Shown here piece after piece: positions 14,178-21,330 of a stretch of 21,330 nucleotides of DNA. Location of the stretch: contig RGEC01000012.1 of the NCBI GenBank assembly GCA_009918425.1, positions 1 to 21,330 on the forward strand. Direction: 5' to 3'. Both the position numbers and the translations under genes were made by a program. This stretch comes from Bacteroidota bacterium. Lineage in GTDB: Bacteria; Bacteroidota; Bacteroidia; NS11-12g; UBA955. Positions within the stretch are counted from its first letter, which is position 1; every line of letters starts with the position of its first letter. The notes under the pieces are model-generated. The model ran no database searches. It saw only the letters and a list, made by a program, of their open reading frames with translations, and was not told the DNA's origin.

Positions 14178-17100
14178 ATGAAAGGTTATACAGCCATTTT
14201 CAAGAAGATTGTGCCGGCATTGGTCCTGCTTTTTGCAGGTAATTTTGCTACAGCACAATGTACCATTCAGTACAGCGGATCACCTTGTGTGGGTTCACCC
14301 TTATCGTTTTTAGGTGCCAGCACGGGTACTACCCATGACTGGGATTTTAACGGTGAAAACACAGCCACAGGACAGAAAAACCTGAACTATGCTTTTAAAA
14401 CCCCGGGTGTTAAAAATATCCGCTACATCACGACCATCAATGGTGTCAAGTGTACTTCAACCATTCAGTTGACCATTAAGACCAGTCCGGTTCCAAAACT
14501 GAAATTGCTGAGCCAGCCTGAACAGTGTTTTAAGAATAACCTGTTCTGTTTCAGTGATTCTACCAAAAACCCGAATGGTTCGCCCATCCGCTCCGCTAAA
14601 TATGTAGTGGGTGACGGTCAGTTTTTCCAAAACAGCAGCGTGGTAAACCCATTCTGCTATTCTATCAAGGACGTTCGTGGCGGCTGTTTTGATTTGTATG
14701 TGGAATACACTGATGCGAATGGCTGTACCGCCAGCGATACCGTCATTTGTGCAGCCAAAGTGCGTGAAGCTATAGGTCCGGCATTTACCAGCAATAAGCC
14801 TGTAGATTGTGACTCAGTAACTGCTATAATCAAAAACATTTCCAGGATTGCACAGAATAAGGTAAAAACTATTACCTGGTACTGGGGCGACGGAACCACA
14901 GGCAACCAATGGGGTCCTAACATCACCAAGAAATTCTACAAGCCCGGCGTATATGATATCAAAATGATCATTGAAACCATTGATGGTTGTAAGGATTCAT
15001 TCGAGATGAAGGCAGCAGCTCAGGTGCTTAAAGGAGAATATCAGATTGTAGCTGACAAGGATTCAACCTGTATTTCTGATCCTGAGATTAAATTTAGCCT
15101 TGTACCGCAGCCGGTTGTAGGTATATCCAGCTTCAACTGGAATTTTGGTGATCCACCCACAGGACCACAGAACGTTAATAACCGTTCTTTAGCTCCTCCT
15201 CACTCGTTCTCTGGCTTGGGTCCGTACCAGATTAAATTTACCTATGACATTGTTTGTGGTGGTATTACCCGTAAGAAGGTAGCCTACGATACCGTAATCA
15301 TCATAGGCCCGCAATCTACCATTGAAATTCCTTTCAATAGAATTGCTGAATTTGAGGTATTCCAGTGTCCTAAAGATGTTCAGGATACCGTTCACTTCAA
15401 GAACTTCTCTAAATTCTACCACAACGACAAGAACATGTGGAATGATGACAGCACATTCAAGAAATGGGCAGGCAATAATCACCCTGGCCACGTGTTTGAT
15501 AACAACCAGACCTGGGTAAAACCCAAAGGTTTTGTGGATCCGTTGTTCCGTCAGCGCGTGTGCGCCGTTCGTGTATGGGATTTTGGTGACTCTTATGCAC
15601 CTAAGTGTACTACCGATCGTGCAAATAATAAAAACGTAAACGTTAACTGTCAGTACAGCAACGATTCCTTGCCAACTCACTATTATAAGAGCTGGGATCT
15701 GGTAATGCTTTCCGATTTCAAAAATGCACCTATGGAGGATGCAATTTTCATAGAAAGCACCAAGCTGTGTAAGAAAATTAATGTCTGGCCCTCGGATACC
15801 AACTGGATTATTGAAGATACCTTGCTGGTAATACCCAAGAGCAAAGCAGACAGCTTGCTTGCCAACCAGTCTAAATACGCTTTAAACAAAACAAAAACAT
15901 ATCTCTGGGAAAAAGGTATTAGAGGTCCGGCAGAACGCTACATCACAAATAACGTGGATGTGCAGTTAAAGACCGGAGACACCGCTTATGTTGGCCCTCA
16001 GGGTGGCCCCTTCACCCGCCATATTGGTCCCAAAACACTCAATCTGGCTCCTAAACAGGTCATTAAGCTTACCAGCAAAACAGATTCATTTAGGTTCTTG
16101 TTCACGGTATTCCTCAAGAAAGACACTCTACCCGCACCCTTACTGCGTATCCGCACCAAAAAGGGTGAGAAACCCAGAATTATTGGTTTCATCAAGCGCA
16201 CATTCCCAGGAACTGCAGGTCTTGACTATAAAGTAGATTACAAGCGTTGGAGAGAATTGTACTACGCGAAAATACCTTCGTGTAACAATGTGAAGCTATT
16301 GCATGCCGATACCTGTCATCCGTTGGCCTGTACATCAGAAGCCATCAAACAGTTATCAATGCTGCATGCCAATGCAGGCGGTGTGGGATCCGGTCTGGTA
16401 AAAGATGCGATTGAATGTTTGGGTGGTAAAAACCCTCAGTATGGTATTACCTTTATACTGAGTGATTTGAAGCCGGGATGTACATTCTCCTATGTAGGAA
16501 TTAACTACGATACTTTCTGTAAGCCCACAACCTGGACTACACTTACCAGCGGTTTAACACCCGGTAACCGACCTCCCGGTATGCCGTATATGGGTTATCA
16601 GATTGCATCCAATCCGCCTTCGCGTTTCTCAAAACAGTACAGTGCTTCTGAGGTTTGTAACCCCAACGGTTGCATTACTGTAGGTATCATTGTAGGTAAT
16701 GGTGTGAAAAAAGGTGGTACTGTAGGTGATCCACCCCTGTGTGCTGATACCCAGTACTACGACAAGTTTGCTTGTTTCCCCATGATTGATCCTACGTTTG
16801 AAATGATTACCCCTACAGCTAACCCAAGTGGTGTACGCAAGATTTGTAAAAACGATCCTGTTGTAGTTCGCCCAATCATTGCCAACAAAACACGTAATGA
16901 TGATCTCAAGACACTGCGTTGGGAATTTGCAACCGGCAATGCCAGTCCTTTCTACAGCAAGCAGTGGGGTTATCAGATTCAGGAAGATTATTACCGCGGA
17001 GTTTATTTGAAAGATTCCGGTACTAAAAAAATCTACAATTATATGGTTCAAAGCCGTTTCGAGATTCGTCCTGAACCGGTTCCCTGCACTACCGACTGGC

Positions 17101-19523
17101 AGGATGACCCTCGTTCGGATCGTTCTGTGGCCTGGGATGATGGAAAGCATAAAGGTAAGCTGGACAAAACTCCGGATACTATCGTTACAGCTATCATCAG
17201 CAAATGGGATACTGCTGCAGATGTATCTGCTGTTTGGGATAGAATTAAGGAGCGTGTAGAGGCACGTGGTTTTGATCCTTTTGCCCTCGATCCCGCTCAG
17301 ATTACCCGTATGATTTGGAATAACAAAGGTATCATTGGACAGCCGGCTACCGGTGCTCTGGGTTGTATTGATACCAATGGTTTTGGCCGTTTCATTAAAT
17401 TCTATCTGCGCCCTGATCCTAAGTTTAAGAAGATTATCCATCAGCGGGATACCAATATTAGACCGCTTGACTCAGCCATTGTTGGCAATAAAAAGTACCG
17501 TGCGTATACTTTCCGCTCTCCATGGGCCGGTTATCACCTGGCCAGCATAAGCATGACTTCTGCCAATGGTAAGTGTGACGAATTTGCAGCATACCCGGTA
17601 ATAGTAGGTTTTGCTGCCATGATAGAATTGCCGGATTCAACCATCTGTCAGGATCAGGCAACCAACCTGCAGGCCAGACTGGATTTACGCTACTTCCATC
17701 CCGATCCGCTTAACTTCGGTACCTGGGATCCTGTGGATTACTGGAGAGATGCACAGCGTCAGGCAGATATTTTTGCCGGAGTTAAAAACCGTGAGCCTTT
17801 CACACGTTGGGACTGGAATAAAAAGGATGATGATCCCAATAACCCTGTAACCAAATTTGGTGGTGCTCCTTATGGTGCTACCGGTGTAGGTACACCCTGG
17901 TTCCAGTTGGGTGGAGGTCCTAATGATCCAAAAACACTCTATTACAAGAACGATTCAGGTGTTTATACTTTCCGCGTAGCCGTAGGTGACTCTACAGGAT
18001 GTCGTGATACCATCAGCAAACGTTTGTTCATTACCCGCCTTGATGTTAAGTTCGGACTAAATCTGTCGGTGCCTTCGTGTAACTCAATTATTGAGCTTTA
18101 TGACAGTACTCAACTGTTTGATCCTTGCAGATGGGCAATCAAAAATTGTAACGGACCTGCACCCATCGAGTGTGACTTTATCCGCGAATATTTCATTGAC
18201 TGGGGAGATAAGAAGACCAACTACTTCAGCCGTGGAAAATCTTCGGATGAACTGCTACCTCCCAACATTGCGCATAAATACACGCGTAACGGCTGGTTCC
18301 TGATTACCATCTTTGCAAAGACAGACCAAGGATGTGCCGATACCATTAAGCGCTGGATTAAGATCCCCGGTCCTCGTCCTAAATTTGAGTACGCAGACTA
18401 CGCCGGTTTTGATATTACCATTTGCGAAGGTGAATCCGTAAGGTTTAAAAACCTGACTGATACTGCTACCGCAGGGGCTGACTGGACATGGTTCTACGGT
18501 GATGGTGCACTGAACAACAAAAAGGATACTTTTGTTACGCACATCTACACCAAGCCAGGCAAATACTATGTATTCCTTGAGCAGTATGATACCCTGTTCA
18601 TTCCGCCAAATCTAAAGCGTTTCTGTCCTGCTACCTATCCTGATACTGCGAGTGGTCAGCGTGCCTTTATTGTAACCGTTATCAAACGTGATACAGTGCG
18701 TGGATTCATTGTTAAGCCCTCTATTTGTCCCGGTGATACCAATGAATTTGTAGACAACTCCGATACCTTGTTCAAATCGTACAAGTGGCGGTTTGAGAAC
18801 CTGAGTACGGGTAAAGTGGACACTGTAACAGTTACCACCAAGAACTACAAGCGGGTATTTACGGTTCCGGGTCAATACAGGGTTACACACCTAGCAGATT
18901 ATGGAAGTACACACCCCAGACCCTGGTGTCCGACACCGCCTGTGATAGATACGTTCCTGGTAGATAGCGTAATTGCAGACTTCACTATTGATTCCAGTGG
19001 TAAACCCGACTATGTATTTACCCGCACAGATATCAATGGTACGGAATGGCGCTGGGGCTTCGGACATCAGAATGATATCAAAAATACCTTGCCCAAGAAT
19101 TTCATTGAAAATCTGAAGTCTAATGATAAGCAGGTAAAATGGTCTTATGACAGCAGTGGTAAATACTGGGTTTGTCTGATTGCCAAGAATGCTACGGGTT
19201 GTTCGGATACTATATGCAAACAGGTTGTAGTCGATCTGTTCATATATCTGGCCAACGTGTTTACACCCGGTACTGCCGATGGTAAGAATGATACCTACCG
19301 AGTGCCTATTCAGGGTCAGGATGTGTTTGAGTTGAAAATCTTCAACCGCTGGGGAGAACGTGTGTTCCAAACCGAAAATTCAAAAGAGGGTTGGAATGGA
19401 CGTGTGAACAACACAGGTCCTGAAGTACCAGAAGGAACTTACTTCTATCAGCTGACATACCGATTCAAAGGCAAACAGCAGAAGTATGTTACCGGATCGG
19501 TGAATCTTATTCGTGCCAACTAA
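14178..19523 (+). CDS. Giant secreted PKD-repeat protein with T9SS type B (CHU_C) C-terminal domain
   Basis: This is a 1781-residue surface or extracellular protein. ATG 14178 (TAAAATTATG AAAGG) starts a good signal peptide (MKGYTAIFKKIVPALVLLFAGNFATA, cleavage before Q27). The frame stays open to ATG 14070, but that 36-residue extension would bury the signal. PKD-like units with W.F/W.WGDG cores and Y..PG.Y strands occur near residues 45-100, 230-275, 318-365, 464, 1335-1385, 1436-1475, 1534-1570 and 1620-1670. About residues 480-1330 have no domain I recognise and are rich in paired Cys, Asp, Pro and aromatic residues. Residues about 1690-1781 are the type B sorting domain (NVFTPGTADGKNDTYRVP, IFNRWGERVF, GWNGR, PEGTYFYQLTYRF). 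It would cross the inner membrane by Sec and the outer membrane by T9SS, and probably acts as an adhesin or structural protein. It lies downstream of the sigma/anti-sigma pair, whose second protein shares its domain types. Confidence 0.88.
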   Translation: MKGYTAIFKKIVPALVLLFAGNFATAQCTIQYSGSPCVGSPLSFLGASTGTTHDWDFNGENTATGQKNLNYAFKTPGVKNIRYITTINGVKCTSTIQLTIKTSPVPKLKLLSQPEQCFKNNLFCFSDSTKNPNGSPIRSAKYVVGDGQFFQNSSVVNPFCYSIKDVRGGCFDLYVEYTDANGCTASDTVICAAKVREAIGPAFTSNKPVDCDSVTAIIKNISRIAQNKVKTITWYWGDGTTGNQWGPNITKKFYKPGVYDIKMIIETIDGCKDSFEMKAAAQVLKGEYQIVADKDSTCISDPEIKFSLVPQPVVGISSFNWNFGDPPTGPQNVNNRSLAPPHSFSGLGPYQIKFTYDIVCGGITRKKVAYDTVIIIGPQSTIEIPFNRIAEFEVFQCPKDVQDTVHFKNFSKFYHNDKNMWNDDSTFKKWAGNNHPGHVFDNNQTWVKPKGFVDPLFRQRVCAVRVWDFGDSYAPKCTTDRANNKNVNVNCQYSNDSLPTHYYKSWDLVMLSDFKNAPMEDAIFIESTKLCKKINVWPSDTNWIIEDTLLVIPKSKADSLLANQSKYALNKTKTYLWEKGIRGPAERYITNNVDVQLKTGDTAYVGPQGGPFTRHIGPKTLNLAPKQVIKLTSKTDSFRFLFTVFLKKDTLPAPLLRIRTKKGEKPRIIGFIKRTFPGTAGLDYKVDYKRWRELYYAKIPSCNNVKLLHADTCHPLACTSEAIKQLSMLHANAGGVGSGLVKDAIECLGGKNPQYGITFILSDLKPGCTFSYVGINYDTFCKPTTWTTLTSGLTPGNRPPGMPYMGYQIASNPPSRFSKQYSASEVCNPNGCITVGIIVGNGVKKGGTVGDPPLCADTQYYDKFACFPMIDPTFEMITPTANPSGVRKICKNDPVVVRPIIANKTRNDDLKTLRWEFATGNASPFYSKQWGYQIQEDYYRGVYLKDSGTKKIYNYMVQSRFEIRPEPVPCTTDWQDDPRSDRSVAWDDGKHKGKLDKTPDTIVTAIISKWDTAADVSAVWDRIKERVEARGFDPFALDPAQITRMIWNNKGIIGQPATGALGCIDTNGFGRFIKFYLRPDPKFKKIIHQRDTNIRPLDSAIVGNKKYRAYTFRSPWAGYHLASISMTSANGKCDEFAAYPVIVGFAAMIELPDSTICQDQATNLQARLDLRYFHPDPLNFGTWDPVDYWRDAQRQADIFAGVKNREPFTRWDWNKKDDDPNNPVTKFGGAPYGATGVGTPWFQLGGGPNDPKTLYYKNDSGVYTFRVAVGDSTGCRDTISKRLFITRLDVKFGLNLSVPSCNSIIELYDSTQLFDPCRWAIKNCNGPAPIECDFIREYFIDWGDKKTNYFSRGKSSDELLPPNIAHKYTRNGWFLITIFAKTDQGCADTIKRWIKIPGPRPKFEYADYAGFDITICEGESVRFKNLTDTATAGADWTWFYGDGALNNKKDTFVTHIYTKPGKYYVFLEQYDTLFIPPNLKRFCPATYPDTASGQRAFIVTVIKRDTVRGFIVKPSICPGDTNEFVDNSDTLFKSYKWRFENLSTGKVDTVTVTTKNYKRVFTVPGQYRVTHLADYGSTHPRPWCPTPPVIDTFLVDSVIADFTIDSSGKPDYVFTRTDINGTEWRWGFGHQNDIKNTLPKNFIENLKSNDKQVKWSYDSSGKYWVCLIAKNATGCSDTICKQVVVDLFIYLANVFTPGTADGKNDTYRVPIQGQDVFELKIFNRWGERVFQTENSKEGWNGRVNNTGPEVPEGTYFYQLTYRFKGKQQKYVTGSVNLIRAN

Positions 19524-19541
19524 TTAAATTGACACTTAATG

Positions 19542-19570
19542 AAAGCCCCGGCCATAGGTCGGGGCTTTTT
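19542..19570 (+). terminator. Rho-independent terminator of the PKD cargo gene
   Basis: AAAGCCCCGGCC (19542-19553) pairs with GGTCGGGGCTTT (19557-19568) across loop ATA, with one G-T pair, and a T-run follows through 19570. It lies 18 nt after the stop. It is strong and unambiguous, and the A-run on the left makes it partly bidirectional. Confidence 0.92.
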
Positions 19571-19575
19571 GTTTG

Positions 19576-19583
19576 TACCTTTG
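19576..19583 (+). promoter_or_regulatory. Candidate -7 box of mnmE promoter
   Basis: TACCTTTG is an exact TAnnTTTG match, directly after the T-run of the preceding terminator and 5 nt before the TTG chosen as the mnmE start. Its -33 region would fall within the terminator stem, and no TTG is present there. Confidence 0.4.
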
Positions 19584-19588
19584 TGGGG

Positions 19589-20971
19589 TTGAGAAACAGA
19601 CAGGATATCATTGTGGCACGTGCAACCCCTGCCGGTGTGGGTGCGGTTGCTGTGGTGCGTGTTAGCGGTCAGGGTGTTTTTGAACTGGTAGACAGGATGT
19701 TGAAGAAGCCGGTTTCAAATGCAGGGAGCCACACAGTTCATTTCAGGGCGCTTTGGGATGAGCAAGGTTTAATAGACGAAGCCTTGTTGACGGTTTTCAG
19801 AGACCCCTCAGGATATACTGGCGATGATACAATAGAAATTAGCACCCATGGCTCACCCTATATTGTTGATAGGTTGATACAGGCATTGTGTAGGTTGGGA
19901 GCCAGGCCGGCTGAGGCGGGGGAGTTTACACTCAGGGCATTCTTAAACGGGAAACTTGATTTGGCCCAGGCCGAAGCGGTGGCAGATGTTATTTCCGCTG
20001 AATCCGCGGCCTCGCATCAGGCAGCTATGGCTCAGCTGAGAGGTGGTATATCTGCAGAAATTTCCCTGTTGCGAACAAGGCTCATCGATTTTGCCGGACT
20101 GATAGAACTGGAACTTGATTTCAGTGAGGAGGATGTGGAATTTGCGAAACGTGATGAATTGATGCAATCGCTTTCTGAGACATTGCAAAAGGTGCAGTTA
20201 CTGTTGCAAACATTTGCGCAGGGCAACGCGGTAAAGGAAGGAGTGCAGGTGGTGCTTGCAGGTAGACCCAATGCAGGGAAGAGCACACTTTTTAATTTGT
20301 TGCTGCAGGAAGAGAGAGCCATCGTTTCAGACATTGCCGGAACTACACGCGATGCATTGGAAGACGTAATAACCATAGAGGGTTTGCGTTTTAGGCTTAT
20401 AGATACCGCAGGAATTCGCGAGGCCACAGACACTATTGAAAAACTGGGTATAGAGCGTACTTATAAATATCTGGAAGGTGGGGCTATGGCTTTGTATGTG
20501 GCGGATATGGCTGAAAGTACTCCCGATGTCCTTGAAGAGGATTTAAGGGCTCTTTCAGGTAAAACCCAACATTTATTGGTTTTGGGTAATAAGATTGACT
20601 TGTTGGGAGAATGGGACGCTCAGGTTTGGAAAGAGGCGGCATTGGCCGGCGGTTCGGGTAGTTTTCTGGCCCTTTCCGGTAAGAATGCAGATGACAGGCA
20701 GAGATTAAAGACTTTTTTACTTGAAAATTCCGCTTTTAAGCCCATTTCAGGCGATCTGACGTTAATAACCAATCAACGGCACTTCCATGCATTTTTATTA
20801 GCGGAGAGTGCCTTAAAACGCGTTATTGTGGCTGTTCAAAACGGCACATCAAAGGAATTGCTGGCATTTGACCTTCGGGAAGCATTGGCAGCACTGGGTG
20901 AGGTAACAGGAGAAATAACAACCGATGATTTACTGGATAGTATCTTCAGTAAGTTCTGTATCGGGAAGTGA
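19589..20971 (+). CDS. mnmE: tRNA uridine-5-carboxymethylaminomethyl modification GTPase MnmE (TrmE)
   Basis: MnmE with MnmG modifies the wobble uridine (cmnm5U34) of several tRNAs in the cytoplasm, using GTP and a folate-bound one-carbon unit. From TTG 19589 the protein is 460 residues, the usual length, beginning RNRQDIIVARATPAGVGAVAVVRVSG. The frame is open back to 19529, but that segment crosses the terminator; GTG 19583 (two codons longer) is the alternative start. The N-terminal tetrahydrofolate-binding domain has TGDDTIEISTHGSPYI and GEFTLRAFLNGKLDLAQAEAVADVI. The G domain has G1 GRPNAGKST (about 225), G2 GTTRD (about 251), G3 DTAG (about 272) and G4 NKID (about 334). The C-terminus is FCIGK with the catalytic-type Cys. 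All motifs are intact. Confidence 0.95.
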   Translation: MRNRQDIIVARATPAGVGAVAVVRVSGQGVFELVDRMLKKPVSNAGSHTVHFRALWDEQGLIDEALLTVFRDPSGYTGDDTIEISTHGSPYIVDRLIQALCRLGARPAEAGEFTLRAFLNGKLDLAQAEAVADVISAESAASHQAAMAQLRGGISAEISLLRTRLIDFAGLIELELDFSEEDVEFAKRDELMQSLSETLQKVQLLLQTFAQGNAVKEGVQVVLAGRPNAGKSTLFNLLLQEERAIVSDIAGTTRDALEDVITIEGLRFRLIDTAGIREATDTIEKLGIERTYKYLEGGAMALYVADMAESTPDVLEEDLRALSGKTQHLLVLGNKIDLLGEWDAQVWKEAALAGGSGSFLALSGKNADDRQRLKTFLLENSAFKPISGDLTLITNQRHFHAFLLAESALKRVIVAVQNGTSKELLAFDLREALAALGEVTGEITTDDLLDSIFSKFCIGK

Positions 20972-21047
20972 AAACAGCCTAAAAGTGCCTTGGCAATTAC
21001 CCGTTTTGGGGCATATCTGGGCTTAGCCAATGATTTTTGCAATTGCT

Positions 21048-21079
21048 TTTGCAGGTAAAGTATAAAAGTGTTATTTTTG
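21048..21079 (+). promoter_or_regulatory. Bacteroidota sigma-A promoter of tRNA-Phe
   Basis: TTTG at 21048-21051, a 20-nt spacer, then TATTTTTG at 21072-21079. Both elements and the spacing match the phylum consensus exactly. It lies 33 nt before the tRNA and is the best promoter in the window. Confidence 0.75.
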
Positions 21080-21112
21080 CACCCTGTTTTTGGCGAAAGC
21101 CCGGCAGAACAA

Positions 21113-21185
21113 GGTATCGTAGCTCAGTTGGTAGAGCAAAGGACTGAAAATCCTTGTGTCGGCGGTTCGATTCCGTCCGATACCA
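21113..21185 (+). tRNA. tRNA-Phe (anticodon GAA)
   Basis: The cloverleaf is complete. Acceptor stem GGTATCG (21113-21119) pairs with CGATACC (21178-21184), with discriminator A 21185. The D arm is GCTC/GAGC with loop AGTTGGTA, and the anticodon stem AAGGA/TCCTT has loop CTGAAAA, giving anticodon GAA at 21146-21148. The variable loop is GTGTC, and the T arm GGCGG/CCGTC has loop TTCGATT and one G-T pair. The 3' CCA is not encoded (CAA follows), so it must be added by nucleotidyltransferase. It has its own promoter and terminator and is not co-transcribed with mnmE by necessity. Confidence 0.97.
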
Positions 21186-21190
21186 CAAAG

Positions 21191-21219
21191 AAAAAAAGCC
21201 CTTCTAAAGGGCTTTTTTT
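21191..21219. terminator. Bidirectional Rho-independent terminator between tRNA-Phe and a convergent gene
   Basis: AAAAAAAGCCCTT (21191-21203) pairs perfectly with AAGGGCTTTTTTT (21207-21219) around CTA. With a T-run after the stem on both strands, it can stop the tRNA transcript and a leftward transcript entering from the right. Confidence 0.9.
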
Positions 21220-21225
21220 ATGCCA

Positions 21226-21330
21226 CTAACTAGGGAATTTTGGATAAGGGATAAAGCCGGAGGCAATATTGATAAGGGCTGGGGCAATCACAAAAGCCAA
21301 AATAATGAGGATGACAGCATGCGTCCATGC
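21226..21330 (-). CDS. C-terminal end of a probable membrane protein, cut by window edge
   Basis: On the minus strand an open frame enters from the right edge and stops at TAG (21228-21226), giving 34 residues. These are strongly hydrophobic: AVILIILAFVIAPALINIASGF, then a short polar tail IPYPKFPS. This looks like a last membrane helix and short tail. Support comes from the bidirectional terminator 7 bases downstream of its stop, as expected at the end of a gene. The family cannot be recognised from so little. A chance open frame of 34 codons is possible. Confidence 0.45.
   Translation of the reverse strand, partial: AWTHAVILIILAFVIAPALINIASGFIPYPKFPS

Noticed and set aside
16629..17441. 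270-codon minus-strand open frame opposite the PKD cargo
   Set aside because: Antisense shadow inside a continuous 1781-residue sense gene; no protein-like features.
21037..21047. GCAATTGC palindrome near the tRNA promoter
   Set aside because: An 8-base palindrome is expected by chance, and it precedes the -33 element without further structure.
1..21330. CRISPR arrays, insertion sequences, transposases, integrases or phage genes
   Set aside because: No repeat-spacer pattern, terminal inverted repeats or mobile-element proteins were seen on either strand.

Overview
The window looks like a Bacteroidota chromosome segment (phylum confident; Chitinophagales- or Saprospirales-like is only a guess). 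The evidence is a SusC/RagA-type TonB-dependent receptor, cargo and machinery proteins of the type IX secretion system (T9SS), a PorV/PorQ-family barrel, a gliding-motility-type C-terminal (CHU_C, 'type B') domain, -7 boxes of the Bacteroidota form TAnnTTTG, very short or absent leaders, little Shine-Dalgarno signal, and a tRNA gene without encoded CCA. All genes but one read on the + strand. No stretch over 300 bases lacks a gene.

Layout. Position 1-737 is the 3' part of a D-2-hydroxyacid dehydrogenase. 929-9635 is an apparent three-protein surface or secretion operon: a TonB-dependent receptor, a large T9SS-type exported protein split into two frames (4708-6489 and 6470-8512), and a PorV/PorQ-family outer-membrane protein. 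9717-12361 is a housekeeping block: greA, a HIT-family protein, lgt and the DNA polymerase III delta' subunit. greA and the HIT gene appear to be joined by a deletion that removes the 3' end of one and the 5' end of the other. 12436-19523 is a second surface module: an ECF sigma factor, a single-pass membrane protein in the position of an anti-sigma factor but carrying PKD and CHU_C domains, and a 1781-residue secreted PKD protein with a type B C-terminal domain. 19589-20971 is mnmE. 21113-21185 is tRNA-Phe(GAA) with a textbook Bacteroidota promoter, followed by an apparently bidirectional terminator and the C-terminal end of a convergent membrane protein.

How it fits together. The first module pairs import or sensing at the outer membrane with export of a large surface protein and its likely PorV-type shuttle. 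In the second, a sigma factor is followed after 3 nt by a membrane protein whose outer part resembles the tail of the cargo encoded next door. I infer, without proof, that the locus could couple transcription to the state of T9SS cargo. This is the best candidate for an under-described system here.

Caution: the two broken loci (about 6.48 kb and 10.14 kb) look similar, a clean jump from one conserved protein segment to another with a frame change. They may be real deletions or assembly errors; the sequence alone cannot decide.
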